Shown here: positions 6,036 through 13,371 of the stretch, piece by piece
How the letters are laid out: every line of letters begins with the position of its first letter
How positions within the stretch are numbered: position 1 is the first letter of the stretch
Source of the DNA: Anaeroplasmataceae bacterium
GTDB lineage: Bacteria; Bacillota_I; Bacilli_A; Acholeplasmatales; Anaeroplasmataceae
Direction: 5' to 3'
Length of the DNA: 18,108 nt
Assembly: GCA_020024985.1 (NCBI GenBank)
Contig: JAHHSW010000005.1
Location: 1-18,108, forward strand
The notes under the pieces: model-generated
What the model saw: the letters and a program-made list of their open reading frames with translations, nothing else
Told to the model about the DNA's origin: nothing
The model's database searches: none
Program-made: the position numbers and the translations under genes

Positions 6036-7325
6036 ATGAAAAAAATAAATTTAACCTCCCAATTTATAATCCTTTTCATTGCTGTAATTATGATAACCTC
6101 AATTGCCTTTACGACAATTACTATGGCCTTTACTACGGTAATAGCTAACCAAGAGGTTTATAATAGGCTTTCAACCTATGTCTCTCTTATAAATCAGGAG
6201 CATGATGACGATGATGTTCATGATTTCCCAGATATGAGTGTTGGTATTTTAATAAAAAGAGCTGATGGAAAATATATTAAAAAAGATGCCAATGAATATA
6301 TTAGTGATGATGATTTAACTAAGCTTTTAAATAAGCTTCAAAATGAAAATACTAAGCCAGATGGCGTTGAAAAGGGCGAGCATAGTACTCATAAAAAGAA
6401 GGTTTATTATGTTTGCTCCTACAAGGACGATTTTGATAATTACACCTTTGTTTTTACGGATGATTCATATACTAATGCCTTAATTAGAAACGTTGGTATG
6501 AAGATTAATGTATCATTTATATTTATAGTTCTTTTAGCAGTTATGATTATTTATTTATGGAGTAATAATTTAGCTAATAGAATTAAAAAGATTCAAAATC
6601 ACTTGCTTGATTTACCTAAGAATAAGTATGAAATTGCTTATGAGGATGAGGCAAGGGATGAGATAGGTGAGCTAAGTAAATCTGTTGAGCTAATGAGACA
6701 GGAAATTTATATGAATGAGAAGACTAAGCAGGAAATGCTTCAAAATCTTTCTCATGATTTTAAAACTCCAATTGCGGTTATCAAAAGCTATGCTGAGGCA
6801 GAGCTTGATGGTATGGCAGATGAGGATACGACTAAGGTTATTTTAGCTCAGGCTGAAATATTAAGGAAAAAGGTTAATAGGCTTTTACAATATAATTCAC
6901 TAGAATACCTTCAAAAGGATAAGGAATTTGAGGATATTTGTATGAATGAGCTTATTCTTGAGGTAGTAGATAATCTAAAGTATCAAATTAAGGTAGATAT
7001 TGAATTTGATATGGAAAGTAATGTCTTTTTCCAGGGATACCGTGAAAACTGGTTTACTGTTGTTGAAAACATTATGGATAATGCTAAAAGATATGCTAAG
7101 AGTAAGATTAAGATAGTCTTAAAGCCAGATAGGCTAAGAATCTATAATGATGGAGATAATATTGATGAGGCCTTCTTAAATAGTGTATTTAAGCCATATG
7201 AAAAGGGCTCTAAGGGTCAGTTTGGTTTAGGTATGTCTATTGTTCAAAAGACTGTTAATTTCTTTGGCTACAATCTTGATGTAACAAATCACGAGGTTGG
7301 TGTATCATTTATCATAACTAAATAA
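6036..7325 (+). CDS. Sensor histidine kinase, partner of the upstream regulator
   Basis: The 429-residue protein has TM1 (about 9-37), an extracytoplasmic region of about 120 residues, TM2 (about 157-175) and a short HAMP-like linker. The HisKA domain has the H-box LSHDFKTPIAVI (phosphorylated H240), and the HATPase domain has N-box ENIMDNA (N349), G1 box NDGDN (371-375) and G2 box GQFGLGMSIV (394-403). All residues needed for autophosphorylation are present. The sensor region begins with a dense acidic and His patch (EHDDDDVHDFPD, about 55-66) just outside the membrane, which could bind divalent cations or cationic peptides; this is inference. Translation starts after AAAGGAGGG (6018-6025). 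A terminator at 7330 closes the operon. Confidence 0.95.
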   Translation: MKKINLTSQFIILFIAVIMITSIAFTTITMAFTTVIANQEVYNRLSTYVSLINQEHDDDDVHDFPDMSVGILIKRADGKYIKKDANEYISDDDLTKLLNKLQNENTKPDGVEKGEHSTHKKKVYYVCSYKDDFDNYTFVFTDDSYTNALIRNVGMKINVSFIFIVLLAVMIIYLWSNNLANRIKKIQNHLLDLPKNKYEIAYEDEARDEIGELSKSVELMRQEIYMNEKTKQEMLQNLSHDFKTPIAVIKSYAEAELDGMADEDTTKVILAQAEILRKKVNRLLQYNSLEYLQKDKEFEDICMNELILEVVDNLKYQIKVDIEFDMESNVFFQGYRENWFTVVENIMDNAKRYAKSKIKIVLKPDRLRIYNDGDNIDEAFLNSVFKPYEKGSKGQFGLGMSIVQKTVNFFGYNLDVTNHEVGVSFIITK

Positions 7326-7329
7326 TTAG

Positions 7330-7352
7330 GTCCCACTTTTGTGGGACTTTTT
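7330..7352 (+). terminator. Intrinsic terminator of the two-component operon
   Basis: A perfect 7-bp stem GTCCCAC/GTGGGAC (7330-7336 with 7341-7347) has a TTTT loop and is followed by five T. It lies four bases after the kinase stop. Confidence 0.9.
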
Positions 7353-7382
7353 CCATATTTTATATAAACTTTAGTTACTTTA

Positions 7383-7391
7383 TGATACAAT
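7383..7391 (+). promoter_or_regulatory. Extended -10 promoter of the HD-domain gene
   Basis: TG-A-TACAAT forms an extended -10 at 7383-7391. No good -35 is visible 17 bp upstream (TATAAA), which extended -10 promoters tolerate. The predicted start is near 7398, just before the AAAGGA site at 7411-7416. Confidence 0.55.
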
Positions 7392-7426
7392 AGGTATGAA
7401 GGCTTAACCGAAAGGAAATGATGCTA

Positions 7427-8638
7427 ATGTTTACAAAGCTAGAAAGAACTAAGGTCTTTAGGGATCCCCTATATGGCTTTATAACTGTTGATTATAAAAT
7501 AATTGCCGATTTAATTGATTCAAGAGAGGTTCAGCGTTTACGTAGAATTAGGCAGCTAAGTGGTGTTTCTATGGTTTTCCAAACCGCAGAGCATTCACGC
7601 TTTACTCACTCACTTGGAGTTTATCAAATGGCTAATTTAGTTTGCGAAAACGTAGAGGGAATGGATACTATTAGTGAGTATGAGAAGATTGTATTTTTAT
7701 GCTCAGCACTTCTTCATGATATTGGTCATGGACCATATTCTCATGCCTTTGAACATACAACCTTAGAAAATCACGAGAATATGACAGTTAAAATTATCTT
7801 GAATCCTAATACGACTGTAAATAAAATCTTAACTAGGGCCTCAAGCACCCTAGCTAGTGATATTGCATCAGTTATTGCCCATGATAACCGCTTCCCATTA
7901 ATAGAGTCATTAGTATCAAGCCAGCTAGATGTTGATAGAATGGACTATTTATCAAGGGATGCCTATTATACAGGTACTGCCTATGGGCATATTGATTATT
8001 TAAAGATTTTAAGAAGCATGAAGGTGGTTTCTAATAAGCTTCTTGTTAGAGCCTCAGGTGTTCATTCGATTGAATCCTATTTAATGAGTAGATATCATAT
8101 GTATTTCCAGGTTTATTTCCATCCAGTTGGAAGAGCCTATGAATGTATACTTGAAAGCATCTACAAAAGAATTAAGGATTTATATTTAGAAAGGGGCTAC
8201 TTTAGTGATTCAGTTAGAGCCTTTTTAAATGTACTTAATGATAGTAATGATATTGAATCCTATATTGAAATAGATGATGCCTATGTAAATGGCTTTGTTA
8301 AGGCCTTTACTAAGAGCGAGGACCCTATTTTAAATAAGCTATCTAATGCCTTTATGGATAGACATTTATTTAGCTATATTGATTTAAATGATGAGCCAGA
8401 TGAGGATTTAGTTGAGGCTATTAAGGAAAAATATGATAATGAAAATAAAAAGTATTTCTATTATGATGTTTCTGTTTCCGCTGTAGCCTATTTACATGCT
8501 AAAAAGAGTGAAATATATGACATTAAGGTTTTATTACCTAATGGTAAAATTAAAAGCCTAGATGCTTATTCACCAATTATAAAGAGCCTTGCTGATTTTA
8601 GTAAGACTATTAAGAGAATTTATTATTTTGAGGATTAA
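7427..8638 (+). CDS. HD-domain dNTP triphosphohydrolase-like protein (COG1078/YwfO type)
   Basis: This is a metal-dependent HD-superfamily protein. The COG1078 group includes YwfO of Bacillus and the Enterococcus dNTPase, and is distantly related to SAMHD1. Members hydrolyse dNTPs to nucleoside and triphosphate and may balance dNTP pools. The metal ligands are visible: the H of RFTHSLGV (H61), the HD pair in LLHDIGHGPYSHAFEH (H97, D98) and the second D of LDVDRMDYLSRD (D170), the residue equivalent to SAMHD1 D311. The length (403 residues) is near that of the family. Three in-frame ATGs lie close together (7418, 7421, 7427). I chose 7427 because AAAGGA (7411-7416) is then 10 bases away and the product starts as relatives do, but 7421 is possible. 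It probably heads the operon with rnmV, rsmA and ispE. Confidence 0.87.
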   Translation: MFTKLERTKVFRDPLYGFITVDYKIIADLIDSREVQRLRRIRQLSGVSMVFQTAEHSRFTHSLGVYQMANLVCENVEGMDTISEYEKIVFLCSALLHDIGHGPYSHAFEHTTLENHENMTVKIILNPNTTVNKILTRASSTLASDIASVIAHDNRFPLIESLVSSQLDVDRMDYLSRDAYYTGTAYGHIDYLKILRSMKVVSNKLLVRASGVHSIESYLMSRYHMYFQVYFHPVGRAYECILESIYKRIKDLYLERGYFSDSVRAFLNVLNDSNDIESYIEIDDAYVNGFVKAFTKSEDPILNKLSNAFMDRHLFSYIDLNDEPDEDLVEAIKEKYDNENKKYFYYDVSVSAVAYLHAKKSEIYDIKVLLPNGKIKSLDAYSPIIKSLADFSKTIKRIYYFED

Positions 8639-8640
8639 AA

Positions 8641-9177
8641 ATGAAGGATATTATTGTTGTTGAGGGAGTTCATGATGAAATAAAGGTAAAGCTTGCGATA
8701 CCTGATGCTAGCTGTGTTATCACTAATGGTAGTGAAATAAGTGATTCTACTATAGAGATGATAAAGGAGCTTAGTAAAACTCACTCTATTATAATTTTTA
8801 CAGACCCAGATTCACCAGGTGAAAGAATTAGAGTTAAGATTACTGAGGCTGTACCTAATGCTAAGCAGGCCTTTTTAAGAAAGAAGGATTGTATTAGTAA
8901 TAATAAGAAGAAGGTTGGTATTGAGCATGCCACTAAGGAATGTATTTTAGAGTCCCTAGCTCATGTATATACCCCATCTAATGAAAGTGATACTATTACT
9001 ATTAGAGATTTATATGCCCTAGGCTTAAATGGAGATAGAAATAGTCAAAAGCTAAGAGATTTAATTTCTGATTACTTAAATATTGGTAAGCCTAATTGTA
9101 AAACCTTTTTAAAGAGATTAAATTTATTACAAATTACTAAAGAGGAGCTAGAGAATATTATATGCAAGGTAAAATAG
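8641..9177 (+). CDS. rnmV: Ribonuclease M5
   Basis: RNase M5 trims 5S rRNA precursors in low-GC Gram-positives. The 178-residue product has an N-terminal Toprim domain. It has E8 in VVEG with D12 nearby, the metal-binding D55-P-D57 of FTDPDSPGERIR, and a central KKVGIEHAT motif (about 90-98) typical of RNase M5. A C-terminal domain with a NGDRNSQKLRDLISDYLNIG stretch follows. The start is two bases after the HD gene stop, with GAGGA at 8630-8634. The end overlaps the start of rsmA by 16 bases, so the two are coupled, and the rnmV-rsmA pair is conserved across Firmicutes. Confidence 0.95.
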   Translation: MKDIIVVEGVHDEIKVKLAIPDASCVITNGSEISDSTIEMIKELSKTHSIIIFTDPDSPGERIRVKITEAVPNAKQAFLRKKDCISNNKKKVGIEHATKECILESLAHVYTPSNESDTITIRDLYALGLNGDRNSQKLRDLISDYLNIGKPNCKTFLKRLNLLQITKEELENIICKVK

Positions 9178-10028
9178 GAAGCACAGGCTTTGTAAATAAG
9201 GTTCTTAAGGAAAATGATTTACAGGCTAAAAAGAAGTTTGGACAAAACTTCTTAACAGATCAAAATATATTATCTTCAATTGTTAATGCCGCTGATATTG
9301 ATAGAGATACCCTAGTTATTGAAATAGGTCCAGGCCTAGGCTCATTAACTGAAAGGCTATGTCAGCTTGCAGGTAAGGTACTATGCTATGAAATAGATGG
9401 CGATTTAATACCAATCCTTAAGGATAATCTTAAGGAATTCAATAATTTTGAGGTTATTCATAATGATATATTAGAGGTAGATATTAATGCTGATATCGAT
9501 AGCTATAGGGGAAGCCTTAGTAAGGTATATTTAGTAGCTAATCTACCATATTATATTACTACCCCTATTATTTTAGGGCTTTTAAGCAAGACTAGTAAAA
9601 TTAGAAAATATGTGATGATGATGCAGCTAGAGGTAGCTGATAGAATTTGTGGTAAGCCTGCTACTAAGGACTATAATGCCCTATCTATAGCGATTGGCTA
9701 TAGAGCCAAGGCTACTAAAATTACTAAGGTACCCCGTACTGTCTTTATTCCCGCTCCTAATGTAGATAGTGCGGTAGTAAGGCTTGATCTATACGATGCT
9801 TTACCATATAAGGCTAAGAATGAGGAGCATTTCTTTAAATTTATTAGGCTATGCTTTAATCAAAGAAGAAAGACCCTTACTAACAATTTAGGTAGTGAAT
9901 ATAGTAAGGAATTTATTAATAAAATGCTTAGCGATAATAATATTAAGCCAACTGCTAGAGCTGAGGAGCTTAGTATAGAGGAGTTCATTCGCTTAAGTGA
10001 TTACATAGTTGATAATCAGGGGGAATAA
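9162..10028 (+). CDS. rsmA: 16S rRNA dimethyladenosine transferase RsmA (KsgA)
   Basis: RsmA dimethylates two adjacent adenosines near the 3' end of 16S rRNA (A1518/A1519 in E. coli numbering), a late 30S assembly checkpoint. The 288-residue product has the KKFGQNFL entry motif (24-31), SAM-binding motif I EIGPGLGSLT (54-63), the acidic ribose-binding residue E77, catalytic motif IV NLPYYI (127-132) and the PAPNVDSAVVRL segment. The C-terminal small domain contains FNQRRKTLTNNL. The start ATG lies within rnmV, with only weak SD-like GAGGAG/GAG upstream, so translation probably depends on rnmV ribosomes. Confidence 0.97.
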   Translation: MQGKIGSTGFVNKVLKENDLQAKKKFGQNFLTDQNILSSIVNAADIDRDTLVIEIGPGLGSLTERLCQLAGKVLCYEIDGDLIPILKDNLKEFNNFEVIHNDILEVDINADIDSYRGSLSKVYLVANLPYYITTPIILGLLSKTSKIRKYVMMMQLEVADRICGKPATKDYNALSIAIGYRAKATKITKVPRTVFIPAPNVDSAVVRLDLYDALPYKAKNEEHFFKFIRLCFNQRRKTLTNNLGSEYSKEFINKMLSDNNIKPTARAEELSIEEFIRLSDYIVDNQGE

Positions 10029-10030
10029 TT

Positions 10031-10852
10031 ATGGTTACTTTAAGGACTCATGCTAAGATTAACCTAGCATTAGAGGTAATGGATACAGTAAATGGCTACC
10101 ATTTAGTTAATAATATAATGCTTCCTATTAGCCTTTATGATGAAATAACTCTTGAGCGTGCCAAGGAAAGCTATATAGTAGATAATACAATTCCTAATAA
10201 TATAATGCTAAAGGCGGCAGAGCTATTCTTTAAGAAATTTAATATTTCTGGTGGAGTTAAAATTACTATTAAGAAGAATATTCCAGTTTCAGCAGGCCTT
10301 GCAGGAGGAAGCACTGATGCAGGAGCGGTATTAAGAGGCTTAAATGAGCTTTATGCTACTAAGGCCAGTAAGGAATGCCTTATGAGCCTAGCAGAAGAGC
10401 TAGGAAGCGACGTTCCCTTCTTTATAGAGGAAAAATGTGCCCTATGTACTAATAGGGGTGAGGTAATAAATAAGCTTATCTCTAATTTAGAGCCAATAAG
10501 CCTATTATTAATAAAGGTAAGGAGTGGCTCATCTACAGCTCTAGTTTATAAAAATTATCACTATGATGGTACTAGAAAGCAGGATAAGCTTAATAATATT
10601 ATAGAGGGCTTAAAGGATAATAATAGCGAGCTAGTTATTTCTAATATCTTTAATGATTTAACTGCTCCAGCCTTAATTGTTAATGAGGAGCTAAGAGAGC
10701 TTTATACTAAGCTAAAGGAAAGGGGCTTAGACCCTAGAATTAGTGGAAGTGGTCCAACTATGTTTATAGTTAATCCAAAAGGTAGTGATATAGAGCTCGT
10801 AAAAGAATTAGCTGGTAGTGATACTATTTTAATAAAGGCTAGTACATTATAA
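10031..10852 (+). CDS. ispE: 4-diphosphocytidyl-2-C-methyl-D-erythritol kinase
   Basis: IspE phosphorylates CDP-methylerythritol in the MEP (non-mevalonate) route to isoprenoids. The product is a GHMP kinase of 273 residues, slightly short for the family. It has the active-site Lys in HAKINLAL (K9), the phosphate-binding loop PVSAGLAGGSTDAG (85-98) and the catalytic Asp in LGSDVPFF (D127). The late SGSGPTMF loop that closes the site is also present. The GGGGG stretch (10019-10023) serves as ribosome binding site, two bases before the end of rsmA, so the genes are coupled. Its presence implies that the organism makes isoprenoids de novo by the MEP pathway. It is the last gene of the operon before a bidirectional terminator. 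Confidence 0.96.
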   Translation: MVTLRTHAKINLALEVMDTVNGYHLVNNIMLPISLYDEITLERAKESYIVDNTIPNNIMLKAAELFFKKFNISGGVKITIKKNIPVSAGLAGGSTDAGAVLRGLNELYATKASKECLMSLAEELGSDVPFFIEEKCALCTNRGEVINKLISNLEPISLLLIKVRSGSSTALVYKNYHYDGTRKQDKLNNIIEGLKDNNSELVISNIFNDLTAPALIVNEELRELYTKLKERGLDPRISGSGPTMFIVNPKGSDIELVKELAGSDTILIKASTL

Positions 10853-10909
10853 GAAATAAAATGTCATTGTTTTATAGAGAAAAGAGGCACTAATTTAATT
10901 TTTAAGTAA

Positions 10910-10940
10910 AAAAGGCCAAGGGTTTAATCCTTGGCCTTTT
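10910..10940. terminator. Bidirectional terminator between ispE and the U32 gene
   Basis: A perfect 12-bp stem (10910-10921 with 10929-10940), AAAAGGCCAAGG and its complement, has a 7-nt loop. The left arm starts in an A run (10908-10913) and the right arm ends in a T run. It can therefore stop ispE transcripts on the plus strand and U32 transcripts on the minus strand. Confidence 0.9.
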
Positions 10941-10944
10941 CCAT

Positions 10945-13200
10945 TTATAAAATTTCCTTATTAAAATGTCCTCTAGTATCAGTATCCTTATTGAATAGCT
11001 TAGTCTTATGCATATCCTTAAGCTTATCCTTAAACATATTAATAACTTTTACGCTTTCTTCATAATCCTCGATGGTTAGCTGAAGACGGAAGGTGTTAAC
11101 TCCCTTGATTCTTTCTAAATCATCGATTAAATTTAAGATTTTACCATTTAGAATTGTACAGGTACAGTCCTCATGAGAAATAATAGGGAATTCACCATAT
11201 TCCTCCCTTAGGGTATATAAGGAATCCTTACATTTACCACATAGATTATTTTTCTTAAGTGGGCAGTAGGTAGTAAACATCATATCCGCTCTACCATAGA
11301 CTATCATTTCTAGGTTAGGATTTCCGCCTACATTTTTTCTGTAGTCATTAATTAGGCCTTCTATTTCACCTTCGTTTATTTCATGGGATAGGCAAACTCT
11401 TTTAGCACCTAGCTTATGAAGCATATAAACGGATTTAAAGTTTACAGCATTAAAGGAGAAGTCAGTAGAGATATTATTAGTATTTCTATACTTATATAAG
11501 CCACCATAGCCACCTACTAATACATCACCAGTAATTTCCTTATATTTATTTTCATTACGTCTTACAACGTTATCCTTATAGTAGATTATATCAATACCAA
11601 GATTCCTTGCGGCTCTTGCCTGAGCCTCAGTATTACAAAATACTGAAAGAGTAGGGTAATGACTCTCAAATGATATATTCTCATATTTATAAGGCTTAGG
11701 CTCTACACTAGGACGTGGAGCTAATCTTTCCTTATTAATTTCTAATACAAGCTTTCTTCTAAGTTCATTTAGCTTAGCAGTAGGGATAAATACTCCCTCT
11801 GGATAGAACTCTACCTCATTAAGCTTATATGGTGTATCATTTAATCTATCGAATTGCTTACTAAACTGAGCCTTATTAGTTGGTCTATTGCTGGCCTTTT
11901 CTAAAATAAAGTCAGATTCAATAAAGAGCTCCTTACCATCACACATAGCTTGGATAGTAAGAGGAGAGTCTACTTCACCATAAACAACTAGGTTAATGCC
12001 AATCCTTCTATATTCATTAGGGTAGGTTTTCTCTAGGAAATCACTATATTTGGTGTCCTTAGTTTTATAAACAGTAGAGCCGATTTCTAGCTTTTCCTTT
12101 ACTCTAATATAGCATTTACTATTTGATTTAGAAATTAGGTTATCATTAGAATCATATAGCTTAGCAACAGATAGATTTACATCTACTCCAGCGTTATCAA
12201 TTCTAATAATATCATTTTGATTTAATTCATCATTAAGGGTTAGCTCATAGCCTAGCTTATTTTTCTTAGAAATAAAGCCAATTTTAAAGCCAAAGTTATT
12301 AGGACGAGATACATTAGTTACATCCCTTTTATCCTCATGGAAGATATAGCCCTTAGTATAGGTTCTATTAAAGGTTTTAGCTAAATTTCTTTGCATAATA
12401 GGCTTATAGCCATGATCTAGGGCCTCTCTATATTGTCTAATTACGTTAGCAACATATAATGGCTCCTTCATACGACCCTCAATTTTTAAAGAGTCTGCAA
12501 TTTTAAGCTTATCAATATTTTCAATAGTATTTAAATCCTTCATTGAAAGGATATAGCTTTTAGTAATAACCTCGCCAGTGGTTTTATTAATTAGCTCATA
12601 TTCCTTACGGCAAGAGCCAACACAGCGTCCACGGTTACCTGATCTATAGCCAATAAGGCCAGACATTAGGCAGTTACCTGAATAGGATACACATAAAGCA
12701 CCATGGACAAAAATCTCTAGAGGAATTTTAGCCTTTTCCTTTATTTCCTTAATTTTTTCAATAGGGACCTCACGTGAAAGAACTACTCTTTTGGCTCCAA
12801 GCTCCTTAAAAAGAAGTGTACCCTCTAAATCATCGATACCCATTTGAGTTGAGCAGTGAGCTTCCATTAATGGATAATTATTTACGATATAGCTAAATAA
12901 AGCTAAATCCTGAACGATTATTCCATCAGCTCCAATTTTATAAAGCTCATCAATTTGATGATAAGCATCATTAAGCTCCTCATCAAAAATAATTGTATTC
13001 ATTGTGACAAAGATTCTTACATTTCTTAAATGAGCATATTCAATTGCCTTAGCTAATTCATTAATGTCAAAGTTGTTTGCGTAGGCACGAGCACCAAATT
13101 TGTTCATACCTAAATAAATGGCATTAGCACCATTAGATATTGCTGCTATTAAAGCCTCCATATTACCAGCAGGAGCTAGAAGTTCTGTCAATTTAATCAC
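10945..13200 (-). CDS. U32-family protein with DUF3656-like region (RlhA/TrhP-like, RNA hydroxylation suspected)
   Basis: The 751-residue protein begins with the TELLAPAGNMEAL motif and carries the U32 signature ExFxxGALCxxxxGNCxxS at 162-180. Four cysteines (C170, C177, C193, C197) match those that hold an iron-sulfur cluster or are needed for function in U32 relatives. A DUF3656-like part follows (about 385-500, with TPYKL...FIP...LNELRR). The C-terminal domain of about 240 residues has a further Cys group (C646, C654, C657, C679, C681) and ends in a TRGHF motif. The E. coli members RlhA and TrhP hydroxylate rRNA and tRNA pyrimidines; the label 'peptidase' is historical. Which RNA this one targets is unknown. 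GTG at 13200 is the likely start; a TTG at 13191 is the alternative. It is the only minus-strand gene here. Confidence 0.88.
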   Translation of the reverse strand: MIKLTELLAPAGNMEALIAAISNGANAIYLGMNKFGARAYANNFDINELAKAIEYAHLRNVRIFVTMNTIIFDEELNDAYHQIDELYKIGADGIIVQDLALFSYIVNNYPLMEAHCSTQMGIDDLEGTLLFKELGAKRVVLSREVPIEKIKEIKEKAKIPLEIFVHGALCVSYSGNCLMSGLIGYRSGNRGRCVGSCRKEYELINKTTGEVITKSYILSMKDLNTIENIDKLKIADSLKIEGRMKEPLYVANVIRQYREALDHGYKPIMQRNLAKTFNRTYTKGYIFHEDKRDVTNVSRPNNFGFKIGFISKKNKLGYELTLNDELNQNDIIRIDNAGVDVNLSVAKLYDSNDNLISKSNSKCYIRVKEKLEIGSTVYKTKDTKYSDFLEKTYPNEYRRIGINLVVYGEVDSPLTIQAMCDGKELFIESDFILEKASNRPTNKAQFSKQFDRLNDTPYKLNEVEFYPEGVFIPTAKLNELRRKLVLEINKERLAPRPSVEPKPYKYENISFESHYPTLSVFCNTEAQARAARNLGIDIIYYKDNVVRRNENKYKEITGDVLVGGYGGLYKYRNTNNISTDFSFNAVNFKSVYMLHKLGAKRVCLSHEINEGEIEGLINDYRKNVGGNPNLEMIVYGRADMMFTTYCPLKKNNLCGKCKDSLYTLREEYGEFPIISHEDCTCTILNGKILNLIDDLERIKGVNTFRLQLTIEDYEESVKVINMFKDKLKDMHKTKLFNKDTDTRGHFNKEIL

Positions 13201-13208
13201 CCCAAGAC

Positions 13209-13237
13209 ATTATACATTAAAACAAACCATATTGAAA
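13209..13237 (-). promoter_or_regulatory. Promoter of the U32 gene
   Basis: On the minus strand a perfect TATAAT (13214-13209) has a poor -35 (TTTCAA, 13237-13232) 17 bp upstream. The predicted start near 13202 is only about two bases before the GTG at 13200. The U32 mRNA would then be nearly leaderless, or would use the GGGGTGAT just before a TTG at 13191. Confidence 0.5.
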
Positions 13238-13242
13238 GTACT

Positions 13243-13262
13243 TATATTTATTTATAAATATA
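13243..13262. repeat. 20-bp AT-only inverted repeat in the divergent promoter region
   Basis: TATATTTA and TAAATATA (8 bp each) flank a 4-base centre. It lies between the divergent U32 and tilS promoters. It could be an operator, an easily melted site, or chance in AT-rich DNA. Confidence 0.3.
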
Positions 13263-13314
13263 GCTAAAATGTCTATTAAGCCACAATTTCCCACATTTTA
13301 CCATTATTTCAATG

Positions 13315-13344
13315 TTGATTAGGTATACGTATATAGGGTATAAT
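13315..13344 (+). promoter_or_regulatory. Promoter of the tilS-hpt-ftsH-rqcP operon
   Basis: TTGATT (13315-13320) and a perfect TATAAT (13339-13344) are separated by 18 bp. The spacer contains the palindrome TATACGTATA (13324-13333), a possible operator. The predicted start is at about 13351, which is also an in-frame ATG. Confidence 0.75.
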
Positions 13345-13371
13345 ACGTAAATGTTAGGGAGTGTAATACTT

